From contig CAZUAH010000478.1 of the NCBI GenBank assembly GCA_964617665.1, positions 1-10,840 of the forward strand: a stretch of DNA of 10,840 bases, read 5' to 3'. The notes beneath the pieces were generated by a model, which searched no databases, was not told the origin of the DNA, and was given only the letters and a program-made list of their open reading frames with translations. Positions 1-7,426 of the stretch are shown here, in pieces; position 1 is the first letter of the stretch, and every line of letters begins with the position of its first letter. Position numbers and translations under genes: made by a program. This DNA comes from JADHUC01 sp964617665 (GTDB taxonomy: Bacteria; Planctomycetota; Planctomycetia; Pirellulales; Pirellulaceae).

Positions 1-156
1 TGCCGGTGCTCAACGGAGAGTGAAGCTGCAGGATTGCCGTTGCCGGTGGGCGGTAAAAGCTCGCTCGGGCGGCGTTGGCACCTCTGCCGCGCGGACCGCA
101 AGCGTGATCGCCTCTAGCGACATCCTTTACAACGCGGTTGGTGAGGCTCACGTCGG

Positions 157-612
157 TCATGTCATCGATATCTTCCCGTGTGGAGCCACTTGTGGTGCCG
201 CTGGTGGACCTCGCGCGGGAAGCCGTCGACACCAGATCCATTTGCCTTGGCTGTCGGTGATGCCGACTAATTCAAGCTCGCCGCCGCAACGATCGCACTT
301 TGGTGGTTTGCGCCGTTTGACCACCGGCGGAGTGATCTGGCTCGCTAAGTAGTACGTCCAGCCTCGCCATAACCACACCAGCCAGCGAACATCGGCGAGT
401 TGCTGCTTGCAGCTGGAGCTCATGAAGCCGTAGTAACGCAGCTTGTGAAAGCCCGATGGCTTGACGCGGTAGGTTACGCCTTGTTCATCGACCGAGTGGA
501 TTCGATTGTCGCAAATCGCCACGCGGTAGACGTAGGGAGCCAAATACTTCACGACCGCTTGGCTAAGAACTGCATCTGCAGCCGCAACATGCGAGTGGTT
601 TTCCTAATTTGA
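157..612 (-). pseudogene. IS91-family Y2 transposase, C-terminal remnant
   Basis: The longest open stretch is 157-552 (131 codons from a GTG). Homologous-looking residues continue upstream in frame to about 604, where an in-frame TAG closes it. The segment beginning KYLAPYVYRVAI matches the region of IS91-type rolling-circle transposases that carries the two catalytic tyrosines, and the YxxxY pair is intact (codons at 544-546 and 532-534). It is followed by a GFHKLRYYGF block, a tryptophan-rich segment (RWLVWLWRGW) and a CDRCGGELELV cysteine motif, all usual for the C-terminal part of this family. The N-terminal half, including the metal-binding HUH region, is absent. Roughly 30-35 residues that normally separate the VKPSG and LPSGF blocks are also missing, so this is a decayed element, not an active transposase. 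I could not fix the element's ends or the conserved terminal sequences expected of IS91 elements. The family call is confident; the upstream limit is approximate. Confidence 0.82.
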
Positions 613-991
613 TGATAGTGCGGATGCGTCAGGAGAACAAGCTGCGGCATCAATCCTTTTGTGCATAGGCGTCCCCAGTTGTCGGCAAATCGGGGCAGTT
701 TCGATTTGCATGAGTATCCACAAGAGGTGCCGTACTGACAGCTTTCCTGCGAGATCGCCGACAACAACACAGTCGGACGGACGGTCAAGTGCGACGACGG
801 TCTCCTGTCCGTCGAGACCAACTCAAAGTTGTCCGGGTAGAGCACCGCTTTGTAGTTCGCTTAGCTACAGAAGCCCAGGCAGTGGAGCTGGTGGATCGGG
901 CTTCGCACCATGCGCCGCCGCGTAGACGATCCCCATCTTGTTGATGCCGCTGTCTTTGGGCGTAAACACAACGGGTTCGTTTCCGCCGACG
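613..991. other. Gene-free stretch with decayed coding-like segments
   Basis: No intact gene is supported between the transposase remnant and the DUF1080 gene. Short open frames exist on both strands, including a 98-codon minus-strand frame at 549-845. None has a ribosome binding site or a recognisable product. The right-hand part contains the coding-like fragment listed separately at 865-990. Together with the broken transposase this suggests an insertion/deletion scar in which older genes have eroded. Confidence 0.5.
865..990 (-). pseudogene. Coding-like C-terminal fragment, unrecognised
   Basis: Directly downstream of the DUF1080 stop codon, in a different frame, the minus strand reads about 41 codons from the GTC at 990 to a TAG at 865-867. 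The segment contains EPVVFTPKDSGINKMG followed by a tail rich in Ala and Pro that ends in LPGLL. The composition looks like a real protein C-terminus and unlike the arginine- and serine-rich shadow frames nearby. There is no start codon with a plausible ribosome binding site; the only in-frame GTG lies 15-17 bases from the fragment's start. Upstream, this frame meets a TGA inside the end of the DUF1080 gene. It could be the eroded end of a former gene cut off when the DUF1080 gene arrived, or a chance frame. I do not recognise the family. Confidence 0.35.
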
Positions 992-1669
992 TCAGTCCGT
1001 GGACGTCAATTCGATCTTGCGGAACTGAATGGGATTGCCTTCGGCGGTCAGTAGGATCGGGCCGGCGACCACATCGCAGTTGGTGGCTTGATTGACCTGC
1101 TGGCCGTTCAGGCGCAGCGTTACTGTGCCGCCCTTTGCGATGATCTCGTAGTCATTCCATTGGCCCGGCGGTTTTGCCAACGCTTTTGCTTTCTTCACGA
1201 AAGTCAGTTTACCGAACACGTCGTGTTGCATTGAACTGGAACGCTCGGCGGGGCCGCTCAGTTCGTATCCGATCAAGCCCACGAAATCGCCCTCGCCGCC
1301 AGCGTTGATTTGGGCTTCCAGGCTCTTGGGCCAGACTTTGTGTTCGCCCGTCATGCGAAACAGTACACCGCCGCGGCCGGGCTCTGTATCGGGCACCCAT
1401 CGCCATTGGAGTTTCAGTACGAAATCCGTGTACTTCTTCTTTGTGTACAAGTAGCCATTGGGAACGCCTTTGCAGGTCAAAACGCCGTCCTTGATTTGCC
1501 ACACGTCGGCCATGGCCTTGATAGGCTCTTCATGGTAACAGAGCCAACAATCAAGGCTGGGCGCTCCGTTCTCATCGCAAAGAAGGTCTTCGGCCGACGC
1601 GCTGATGGGCATCAATAGACACAGGCCAGCGGCAAGCAGTAACGTTGTTTGGATTCGGGTGCGAGTCAC
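992..1669 (-). CDS. Secreted DUF1080 / 3-keto-disaccharide hydrolase-like protein
   Basis: The 225-residue product has a typical Sec signal peptide: basic residues, a hydrophobic core at about 9-21, and likely cleavage after the SASA segment near residue 26. A single DUF1080 domain (3-keto-disaccharide hydrolase family, concanavalin-like jelly-roll fold) fills the rest. Visible family landmarks are WQIKDGVLTCKG near 57-68, the FVLKLQWRW strand at 83-91, GGVLFR at 100-105, SLEAQI at 116-121, GQWNDYEI at 169-176, LRLNGQQVNQ at 185-194 and the closing GPILLTAEG and FRKIEL strands. Family members act outside the cytoplasm on oxidised disaccharides or bind sugars; the substrate here cannot be read from the sequence. 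The start is GTG, chosen because GGAGG lies 9 nt upstream and the signal peptide begins there. The terminator at 1795-1825 separates it from the upstream dehydrogenase gene, so it probably has its own promoter in 1670-1794, although I see no convincing one. Confidence 0.9.
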   Translation of the reverse strand: MTRTRIQTTLLLAAGLCLLMPISASAEDLLCDENGAPSLDCWLCYHEEPIKAMADVWQIKDGVLTCKGVPNGYLYTKKKYTDFVLKLQWRWVPDTEPGRGGVLFRMTGEHKVWPKSLEAQINAGGEGDFVGLIGYELSGPAERSSSMQHDVFGKLTFVKKAKALAKPPGQWNDYEIIAKGGTVTLRLNGQQVNQATNCDVVAGPILLTAEGNPIQFRKIELTSTD

Positions 1670-1678
1670 AGTTGAGAT

Positions 1679-1683
1679 CCTCC
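1679..1683 (-). promoter_or_regulatory. Ribosome binding site for the GTG-started DUF1080 gene
   Basis: GGAGG on the minus strand sits 9 nt before the GTG at 1667-1669. It supports GTG as the start and gives a complete signal peptide. Confidence 0.75.
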
Positions 1684-1794
1684 AAGGCGTTTCGAGTTAG
1701 CGAACAGTACATAGCGTGTGAGTCTGCACCATATTGTCGCGTAGGCAGTGGGCTACAGGCAAGATCCCACTGGGTAAGATTCCGCCGCCCCAAG

Positions 1795-1825
1795 AAAAAC
1801 GGAACGCCGCTCAGTGCGTTCCGTT
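1795..1825 (-). terminator. Intrinsic terminator after the dehydrogenase gene
   Basis: A perfect 10-bp inverted repeat (AACGGAACGC at 1798-1807 and its complement at 1816-1825) encloses an 8-nt loop. Read on the minus strand, the stem runs straight into TTTTTCTT (plus-strand 1792-1799), the layout of a rho-independent terminator. It lies about 28 bp past the stop of the 1314-codon gene and before the DUF1080 gene, so the two are likely separate transcripts. Confidence 0.85.
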
Positions 1826-1852
1826 AGATTTGAGATACTGCAGATGCCGACG

Positions 1853-4800
1853 CTATTCCCTCGTCGAATCGTCGGGCTTGTCCGCTACGCGTTGCTCGGG
1901 CGTGGAACGCAAGTAGGCGAACAGGTCCGCGATTTCCTTCAGCGTCAGCTCATCCAGCAGATTCTCGGGCATGGGCGATGATTTCTCGTCCTTGATTTCG
2001 GCGATATCGTTCGCTTCGATCACAACCGGTTCACCGTCGTAACGGTCGATCCTAATCTGCCCCGACTCGCCAGTGGTGACGACGCCCGTGTATTTGTGAC
2101 CTTGTCGAGTGATGACCGTTTCACCTACGTACTCGTCCGTCATGTCGTGCCCTGGATACAGGATCGACTTGAGGATCTCCTTCTTCATGCGACGCTGGCT
2201 GACGGTTGTCAGTTCGGGCCCGACGTTTCCGTCGCCGCTGCCGTAACGGTGACACGTGACGCACCGAGCCTTCTCGAATACGGCGACGCCGTTCTCCGTC
2301 GACCCGAATTGACCTTCCTCGCTGGTAAGATGATGAAGCACATCCGAGTATCGCCATCGACTCGTTTCGCCTCGCTTAGGCAACTCGGCCGCAAGGCGAT
2401 CAGGCCACTTGTCCGAATACCACTTCTGCCACGCAGCCAATTGGCTCTTCCAATTGCCGCTTTCTTCGCCTTGCTTTTCCCCGTTCCAATATTCGAGCAG
2501 TGCGATGGCCTGTTCGGCCCCTTTGTCCTCCAACGCAAGTCCTCGGAGTATTACCTGGCGATAGTATTCCGGCTCCTCAGGTGCCAGGTTGATCGATCGC
2601 AGCTTTGACAACACTTCGCGAGCAGCAACTCCGTCCAGGATCGGCAAGCTTCGTACAAGGTAGTCCCAATTCTCTTTGTTAGGATGATGTGCCAGCCCCA
2701 TGGCGACGGCCTGACGACGCTCGGGATCGTGTTCCCAGATTTCTCTGAGATAGGCCAGCGACGGAAGATCACCACTGCGGGCCAACACTGCGACGATGCC
2801 CACCTTCAGTCGCATTGAAGCCGGATCGACCGAATCACCAAGTTCGGCATCCAGTTTCTTCAGAATTTCGAGCGTTTCTTCATCCACCTCTTCCGGCATT
2901 CGGTACATGACACCCAGAGCAGCGTTCGGCCAACGAGTCCCTTGTGCCAACACCTCGCGGGCCTGCTCGTCGTTCATCGTGCCTGCAAAGTCGCGTGTGG
3001 CATTCATGATGTAATGAGCATGCGTGCCACGGCTACCGATTCGCTTCTGGGCTTTCTCGAAGAACTCCAATAGTTGAATCCGCTGCCCGGCCGTCCAGCC
3101 GTCCTCGATGTACCTCAGGTGCAGCGCTAGATGCATCTTTTCTACGTCAGAAGCATCGTTCGATTCCAGGTATTCCAGGTAGCGATCGATGATCGACGAC
3201 GTCTGCAGATGCGCAAGCAGACGAACCAGCTCGCGATTCATCCTGTCGTCGGCGGAAGGAAACTCCTCGGCCAGCATTCGAGTCAGCAACGGCACGTCCT
3301 CCGAGGTCAGGTCGCCGTGCCTCATTGCAACCTGAAGAACGCGCAACATGTCGATGAAATCGCGGTCCGACACGAAGCCTTGCATCAACTGCTGGATGCG
3401 TTCGCTTACGGCCTGGGCGTTTTCTCTGCTCGGTTTGGTCACCAATAGCGCCAAGCCGCCTTGAATTACCAGACGATGATTATCGCTGGCCAGCATCCTG
3501 TCACTCCATCCATCGGCCGGCATCTGCACCAACAGTTGTTGTGCGGCCCAAGCCTCGAAGCGATCGTCGGATTTCAGCATCTCGGTCAGTTTGTCCACGG
3601 GGGCCGTCTGCCCAGAACGCACGAGTGCTTCGCACGCCTTGCGTCGAACGGCGCGATCGCTATCGTCTAACAACGCGACGAGCGCACCGCGAGTCGTCGC
3701 ATCGGAATGGACACCCATCAACTCCGCCGCCTTGGCCCGTACTCGTTCGTTTTCGGTCCGTGACAGTTTCACAAGCAAATCTGGCGTCAGCGGCGGACCG
3801 TACAGTTGCATCAGCTCCAACGCGCGAATGCGGTAGTGCCAAGGATTGGCCGAACTGAGCGCAACGCCGGGTATCATGCGATCCCAATCGTCGCCCATCT
3901 CTCCCTTGGTGGAGGCAATCTTCTGCCGCGCCCAAGCTGACTGTAGTTGAGGCTGACGAATCACGGCACTTAGGCCCGTGCCAATTTTGGTCGTTCCGGC
4001 CGGCAGTTCGCCTTTCCAGTTTACGCGATACAGCCCGCCCACAGTGCCGCGCCCACCAGTGGTGAAATACAAGCCTCCGTCCGGGCCAACGTCCACGTCC
4101 GTGATGCTCAGTTCATCGCCTTCCAGGAACACGTCGCTGTTGGCCGTGTAGGATGCGCCGTTACGCTTCATTTTGACGGCCAGGATTCGCCCGCCCGACC
4201 AATCGGCCGTGAACAGCGCTTCGTGGAAGTCTTCGGGAAACGTATTGTGATCGTAGAAGACCATCCCGGTTGGCGAGCCTCGTCCCGTGTCCAACGTGCT
4301 TGGCAGACGATCGACGAAATAGTCCGGCCACTTGGCCCAGCCGCTCCGCCAACCAAATTCGGCACCGGGTACGGCTTGATAGACGGCAGTAGGGCGATAC
4401 CAAGGCGCCCCCACATCGGACTGCATATCACTGTCGCGAGTGAACAGGTCGCCCGCGCGATTAAAGGCCAGATCGTAGGCGTTGCGCAAGCCACCTGCGA
4501 CAAACTGCAGACGCTCGCCTTCCAGGTCCACGCGAACGATCGTTCCCCCAGGCACTTTGACATCAACAGCATGGCCGCTGGGGTCTTCGTAGCGAGGTTG
4601 TACCAGATCGCCTTCGTAGTAGGCGCGATGCGGGCTGTCGTCGTCGGCCGCTCGCTTTGGTCGAGCGTGGCTGCCGACCGAAACATAGAGGAATCCATCC
4701 GAGCCCAACACGATCCCGTGAGGTCCGTATTCGTCGACGGGGCTGTCGAACTGAAGCAGCGACCGTGCCTCGTCCAATCGGCCGTCTCGGTCCTTGTCGG

Positions 4801-5797
4801 TCAATCGATACAAGGCAACTCCGTCAGGCCCATGGCCCGTGACGAATACTTCGCCGTTCAGACAGAGTATCCCCTGGACATTCTTGACCTGATCGCAGTA
4901 CTCGCGCACATTGTCGAAACTGCCGTCGTCGTCGCTGTCGTAGATCAGCAGCAACCCGCCACCCTCGCGCGAAGCAATAATGTGGCCGAATTCGTTGAAC
5001 GTCATGGCGATCAGCGATCCGGCAACGTCGGCGTCCAACACTTGTACCACTTCGAATCCGTCGTCGACCTGAAACGGCCCTTCTTCCTGCACTTCGATAA
5101 GAATAGGAGCCGGCTCCACTTCCAGCCTCGTTTCCGTGGCGACGTGTGGTTGCGCGGCAGGCTGTGGTTGTGTAATTGCTTGCGGTTGCGTAGTTGCCCG
5201 TGGTTGCGGCGTAGCCGCTGCCAACTGGGGTTCCTGCTCCATTGCCGGTGGCTGGTCCCACGGTTCGGTCCTTCCCAACACACCAAACGATTGCGATGCA
5301 GCCCAACGCGAATCGTTGTACATGGGTGTGTACCAGAACGGCAGTGGACGGAGGCTGGTCGTCCAGGAGTTATCGGAGGGAAAGACCAGCAAACCTCGCG
5401 TTTCGTCCTCGACCAGCAATTGGGCCGCAAGGGCGGCTGTCGATCCGTCGGTGTTAGCAACCTTTATCGCGACCAGATTCCTGCCTCGTCTCAGGAACCG
5501 TGAGATATCGTACTTGTCCATCTTCTCCGTGGATCCGCCTGAGCCAACGCGGCGACCATTGACATACAGTTCGTATTGATCGTCGGCAGCGACTGCGATC
5601 TCGCCTTTTTCCGGCGATACGGTGAACCGTTTCCGAAAGTGACACGAACTCTGAGGCACCTCGGTCTTCTCATGGTCCGGAGACCATATCCAATGGGCTT
5701 CCGCTGCGTCGGCAGGCGATGGAAGAAAGGATGCTGAAATGATTCCCAGTACGGTGGCAATGCCGATGCAAATGACGGTTGTGGCGGAACGCTTCAT
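1853..5797 (-). CDS. Secreted PVC-type dehydrogenase with HEAT-like repeats and C-terminal cytochrome c domain
   Basis: The 1314-residue exported protein is built from modules. Residues 1-31 are a signal peptide with an ADA cleavage site. Residues about 34-135 form a beta-sandwich, lectin-like segment (HWIWSP, then DDQYELYVNGRRVGSG). Residues about 185-235 are a Gln/Pro/Thr/Ala linker. Residues about 245-595 form the beta-propeller of the putative membrane-bound dehydrogenase family of Planctomycetes and Verrucomicrobia (sorbosone/glucose-dehydrogenase-like), with landmarks GPHGIVLGSDGFLYVSVG (359-376), GGTIVRVDLEG (417-427), GLRNAYDLAF (436-445) and GAPWYRP (463-469). Two acidic D-x-D-x-D-G loops (287-295, 334-342) may bind calcium. 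Residues about 650-1130 are helical HEAT-like repeats. A heme-binding domain of the Pirellula/Verrucomicrobium type follows, with CVTCH at 1179-1183 and a probable Met ligand at 1276 (SSPMPENL). It likely oxidises a sugar-like substrate in the periplasm and passes electrons to its own heme. The ATG start has GGGGA 7 nt upstream. The substrate is unknown. Confidence 0.92.
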   Translation of the reverse strand: MKRSATTVICIGIATVLGIISASFLPSPADAAEAHWIWSPDHEKTEVPQSSCHFRKRFTVSPEKGEIAVAADDQYELYVNGRRVGSGGSTEKMDKYDISRFLRRGRNLVAIKVANTDGSTAALAAQLLVEDETRGLLVFPSDNSWTTSLRPLPFWYTPMYNDSRWAASQSFGVLGRTEPWDQPPAMEQEPQLAAATPQPRATTQPQAITQPQPAAQPHVATETRLEVEPAPILIEVQEEGPFQVDDGFEVVQVLDADVAGSLIAMTFNEFGHIIASREGGGLLLIYDSDDDGSFDNVREYCDQVKNVQGILCLNGEVFVTGHGPDGVALYRLTDKDRDGRLDEARSLLQFDSPVDEYGPHGIVLGSDGFLYVSVGSHARPKRAADDDSPHRAYYEGDLVQPRYEDPSGHAVDVKVPGGTIVRVDLEGERLQFVAGGLRNAYDLAFNRAGDLFTRDSDMQSDVGAPWYRPTAVYQAVPGAEFGWRSGWAKWPDYFVDRLPSTLDTGRGSPTGMVFYDHNTFPEDFHEALFTADWSGGRILAVKMKRNGASYTANSDVFLEGDELSITDVDVGPDGGLYFTTGGRGTVGGLYRVNWKGELPAGTTKIGTGLSAVIRQPQLQSAWARQKIASTKGEMGDDWDRMIPGVALSSANPWHYRIRALELMQLYGPPLTPDLLVKLSRTENERVRAKAAELMGVHSDATTRGALVALLDDSDRAVRRKACEALVRSGQTAPVDKLTEMLKSDDRFEAWAAQQLLVQMPADGWSDRMLASDNHRLVIQGGLALLVTKPSRENAQAVSERIQQLMQGFVSDRDFIDMLRVLQVAMRHGDLTSEDVPLLTRMLAEEFPSADDRMNRELVRLLAHLQTSSIIDRYLEYLESNDASDVEKMHLALHLRYIEDGWTAGQRIQLLEFFEKAQKRIGSRGTHAHYIMNATRDFAGTMNDEQAREVLAQGTRWPNAALGVMYRMPEEVDEETLEILKKLDAELGDSVDPASMRLKVGIVAVLARSGDLPSLAYLREIWEHDPERRQAVAMGLAHHPNKENWDYLVRSLPILDGVAAREVLSKLRSINLAPEEPEYYRQVILRGLALEDKGAEQAIALLEYWNGEKQGEESGNWKSQLAAWQKWYSDKWPDRLAAELPKRGETSRWRYSDVLHHLTSEEGQFGSTENGVAVFEKARCVTCHRYGSGDGNVGPELTTVSQRRMKKEILKSILYPGHDMTDEYVGETVITRQGHKYTGVVTTGESGQIRIDRYDGEPVVIEANDIAEIKDEKSSPMPENLLDELTLKEIADLFAYLRSTPEQRVADKPDDSTRE
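5132..5233 (-). repeat. Gln/Pro-rich low-complexity linker within the dehydrogenase gene
   Basis: Codons about 189-222 of the dehydrogenase gene encode a degenerate repeat of T/A-Q-P-Q units; TQPQ occurs at residues 203-206 and 209-212, and QPH at 216-218. At DNA level CAACC(G/A)CA-like units recur. This is a flexible, probably unstructured tether between the N-terminal beta-sandwich and the propeller. Such repeats commonly vary in copy number between strains. Confidence 0.7.
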
Positions 5798-5952
5798 GAC
5801 GTTTCCCCGCTGTTAGAGATCCCGTTGGCGCCGCAGAGAAAACTCCGGCGTCGACGCGCGCATAGAGAACAGCTGTTTGCGGATATTCGCGCGCGGAAGA
5901 GTAACAATAAATAGGGACTTAGGGCAACAGAAGTTCTTCGTACCGACTGCTC

Positions 5953-5967
5953 GGTGCTAGCATGCTA
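5953..5967. promoter_or_regulatory. Candidate operator: overlapping palindromes GGTGCTAGCA / TAGCATGCTA
   Basis: GGTGCTAGCA at 5953-5962 contains the 8-bp palindrome TGCTAGCA and overlaps a second perfect 10-bp palindrome, TAGCATGCTA, at 5958-5967. The site is about 155 bp upstream of the dehydrogenase start, a distance suited to an enhancer-binding activator. The same 10-mer, in inverse orientation, lies upstream of the kinase operon. Function is inferred from position and symmetry only. Confidence 0.3.
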
Positions 5968-6040
5968 CGCCGGCGCTTGCGATACCAAAAACAGCTCGCT
6001 TGGAGGGGTTGATGCATCCAACGACAAAGGCGGCTGAGGA

Positions 6041-7426
6041 TCAGGCCGACTTTTTTTCCAATGCTGCCTGATTCACCTTGTTATAGAGGGTCTTGAGGCT
6101 GACGCCCAATTCCTCCGCCGCCTGGGCCTTGTTGCCATCGTGACGTTCCAGTGCCTGAAAGATGGCGTGCATCTCCAAATCTCGCAGAGGCATTGGCCCA
6201 AGAGTTGGAACACGCGCGCCGCGAGAGGCGAACGAACGCGGCAAGTCTTCCGGCGTGATTGGCGGTGCGTCGCACAGAATCGTGCTGTGCTCGATGACAT
6301 TGGCCAATTCGCGAACGTTGCCTGGCCACGAGTGGGATTTCAGCACATCAAACGCCTCTGGCGTGAAAAGCTCCTGATCGCCTGCCACGTCCGGACGAAA
6401 GCGACGATACAGATAGTCTGCTAGCTCCGGCACATCGTCCAACCGCAGACGTAACGGCGGCAACTGGATCTCGAACGTGTTGATCCGATACATCAAGTCT
6501 TCGCGGAAATCGCCTTCCTCGACCATCTCCGCCAAATTGCGGTGGGTTGCACAGATTACTCGAACATCAACTTGCAGGGATTCATTGTCGCCAATGCGCC
6601 GGATCTCGCCGCTCTCCAACACTCGCAGCAGCTTCGACTGCATCGCCTTGGGCAATTCGCCGATCTCGTCCAGGAAGACCGTACCGCCGTCAGCCACTTC
6701 GAACAGGCCGACGCGATGTTCGTCGGCGCCCGTGAACGCGCCTTTTCGGTGCCCAAACAACTCGCTTTCGATCAGGCTCTCCGGCAATGCACCGCAGTTG
6801 AGTGGCACGAATGGCTTGTTGCTCCGCAGGCTTCCCTGATGAAGAGCGCGGGCGACTAGTTCCTTGCCCGTGCCGGTCTCGCCCAGGATCAATACCGTCG
6901 AGTTTGTAGGGGCGACTTTCGTGATCAGCTCGCGCACGCGCTGCATCGATTGGTTGGCCCCAACCAAGTCTGACCCGCCCTCGATGCGATCAAGCCGACG
7001 TTGGAGTGCGCGGTAGTGGTTTCTCAGGTGGCGATGTTGCGTGACGCGTTTTAACACCGAATCCAATTCCACCAACGTGCAGGGCTTGGTCAAAAAGTCG
7101 AAGGCGCATTGGCGAATTGCTTCAATAGCCGACTTCAAAGAAGCCTTGCCCGTCAGCACAATTGCCTCGGTTTCCGGTGCGATATCTTTCGCCACTCGAA
7201 TGACATCGATCCCGCTCATGTCGGGCATATCCAGATCGACCAGCAGGCAATCGTAGGTGTTCTTCTTCAACGCCTCGACAGCCTTCGTGCCGTTTTCGCA
7301 GACCGTCACTTCGTGTCCCATACGTGAGACCTCGGCGTTCAGCATCCGCCGTATGGGATGCTCGTCATCGGCGCATAGGACTCTCAGACTGTCAGGCGAT
7401 TTTGCGTTTTTCTTCGTTTTCTTCAT
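6041..7426 (-). CDS. NtrC-family sigma54-dependent response regulator
   Basis: The 461-residue protein has the full three-domain NtrC layout. The receiver domain (about 14-130) has the acidic pair D20/D21, phosphoacceptor D64 (in DLDMPDMSG), T92 and K114. The AAA+ sigma54-activation domain (about 153-385) has Walker A GETGTGKE at 182-189, the sigma54-contacting GAFTGA loop at 229-234, Walker B FLDE at 251-254, and likely arginine fingers within FREDLMYR (307-314). The C-terminal FIS-type helix-turn-helix (about 412-452) includes NKAQAAEELGVSLKTLYNKV. All key residues are present, so it should be a working phosphorylation-dependent activator. It is the second gene of an operon: its ATG lies inside the 3' end of the kinase gene (35-nt overlap), and no strong ribosome binding site precedes it, which suggests translational coupling. 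Its targets are unknown; the flanking exported-enzyme genes are the natural candidates. Confidence 0.95.
   Translation of the reverse strand: MKKTKKNAKSPDSLRVLCADDEHPIRRMLNAEVSRMGHEVTVCENGTKAVEALKKNTYDCLLVDLDMPDMSGIDVIRVAKDIAPETEAIVLTGKASLKSAIEAIRQCAFDFLTKPCTLVELDSVLKRVTQHRHLRNHYRALQRRLDRIEGGSDLVGANQSMQRVRELITKVAPTNSTVLILGETGTGKELVARALHQGSLRSNKPFVPLNCGALPESLIESELFGHRKGAFTGADEHRVGLFEVADGGTVFLDEIGELPKAMQSKLLRVLESGEIRRIGDNESLQVDVRVICATHRNLAEMVEEGDFREDLMYRINTFEIQLPPLRLRLDDVPELADYLYRRFRPDVAGDQELFTPEAFDVLKSHSWPGNVRELANVIEHSTILCDAPPITPEDLPRSFASRGARVPTLGPMPLRDLEMHAIFQALERHDGNKAQAAEELGVSLKTLYNKVNQAALEKKSA

Noticed and set aside
549..845. 98-codon minus-strand open frame next to the transposase remnant
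   Set aside because: It has no ribosome binding site and no recognisable motif, and it overlaps the transposase remnant in another frame.
836..866. tRNA-like string GGTAGAGCACCGC followed by TTTGTAG, resembling a D-arm and anticodon loop
   Set aside because: The flanking bases form neither an anticodon stem nor an acceptor or T arm, and no T-loop consensus follows at the right distance.
4223..5503. 426-codon plus-strand open frame
   Set aside because: It lies antisense within the dehydrogenase gene, which has clear domains and heme motifs; the long antisense frame reflects codon bias of the real gene.
6007..6022. Near-palindrome around GATGCATC downstream of the regulator gene, considered as a terminator
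   Set aside because: The stem is interrupted and no T tract follows on the minus strand.
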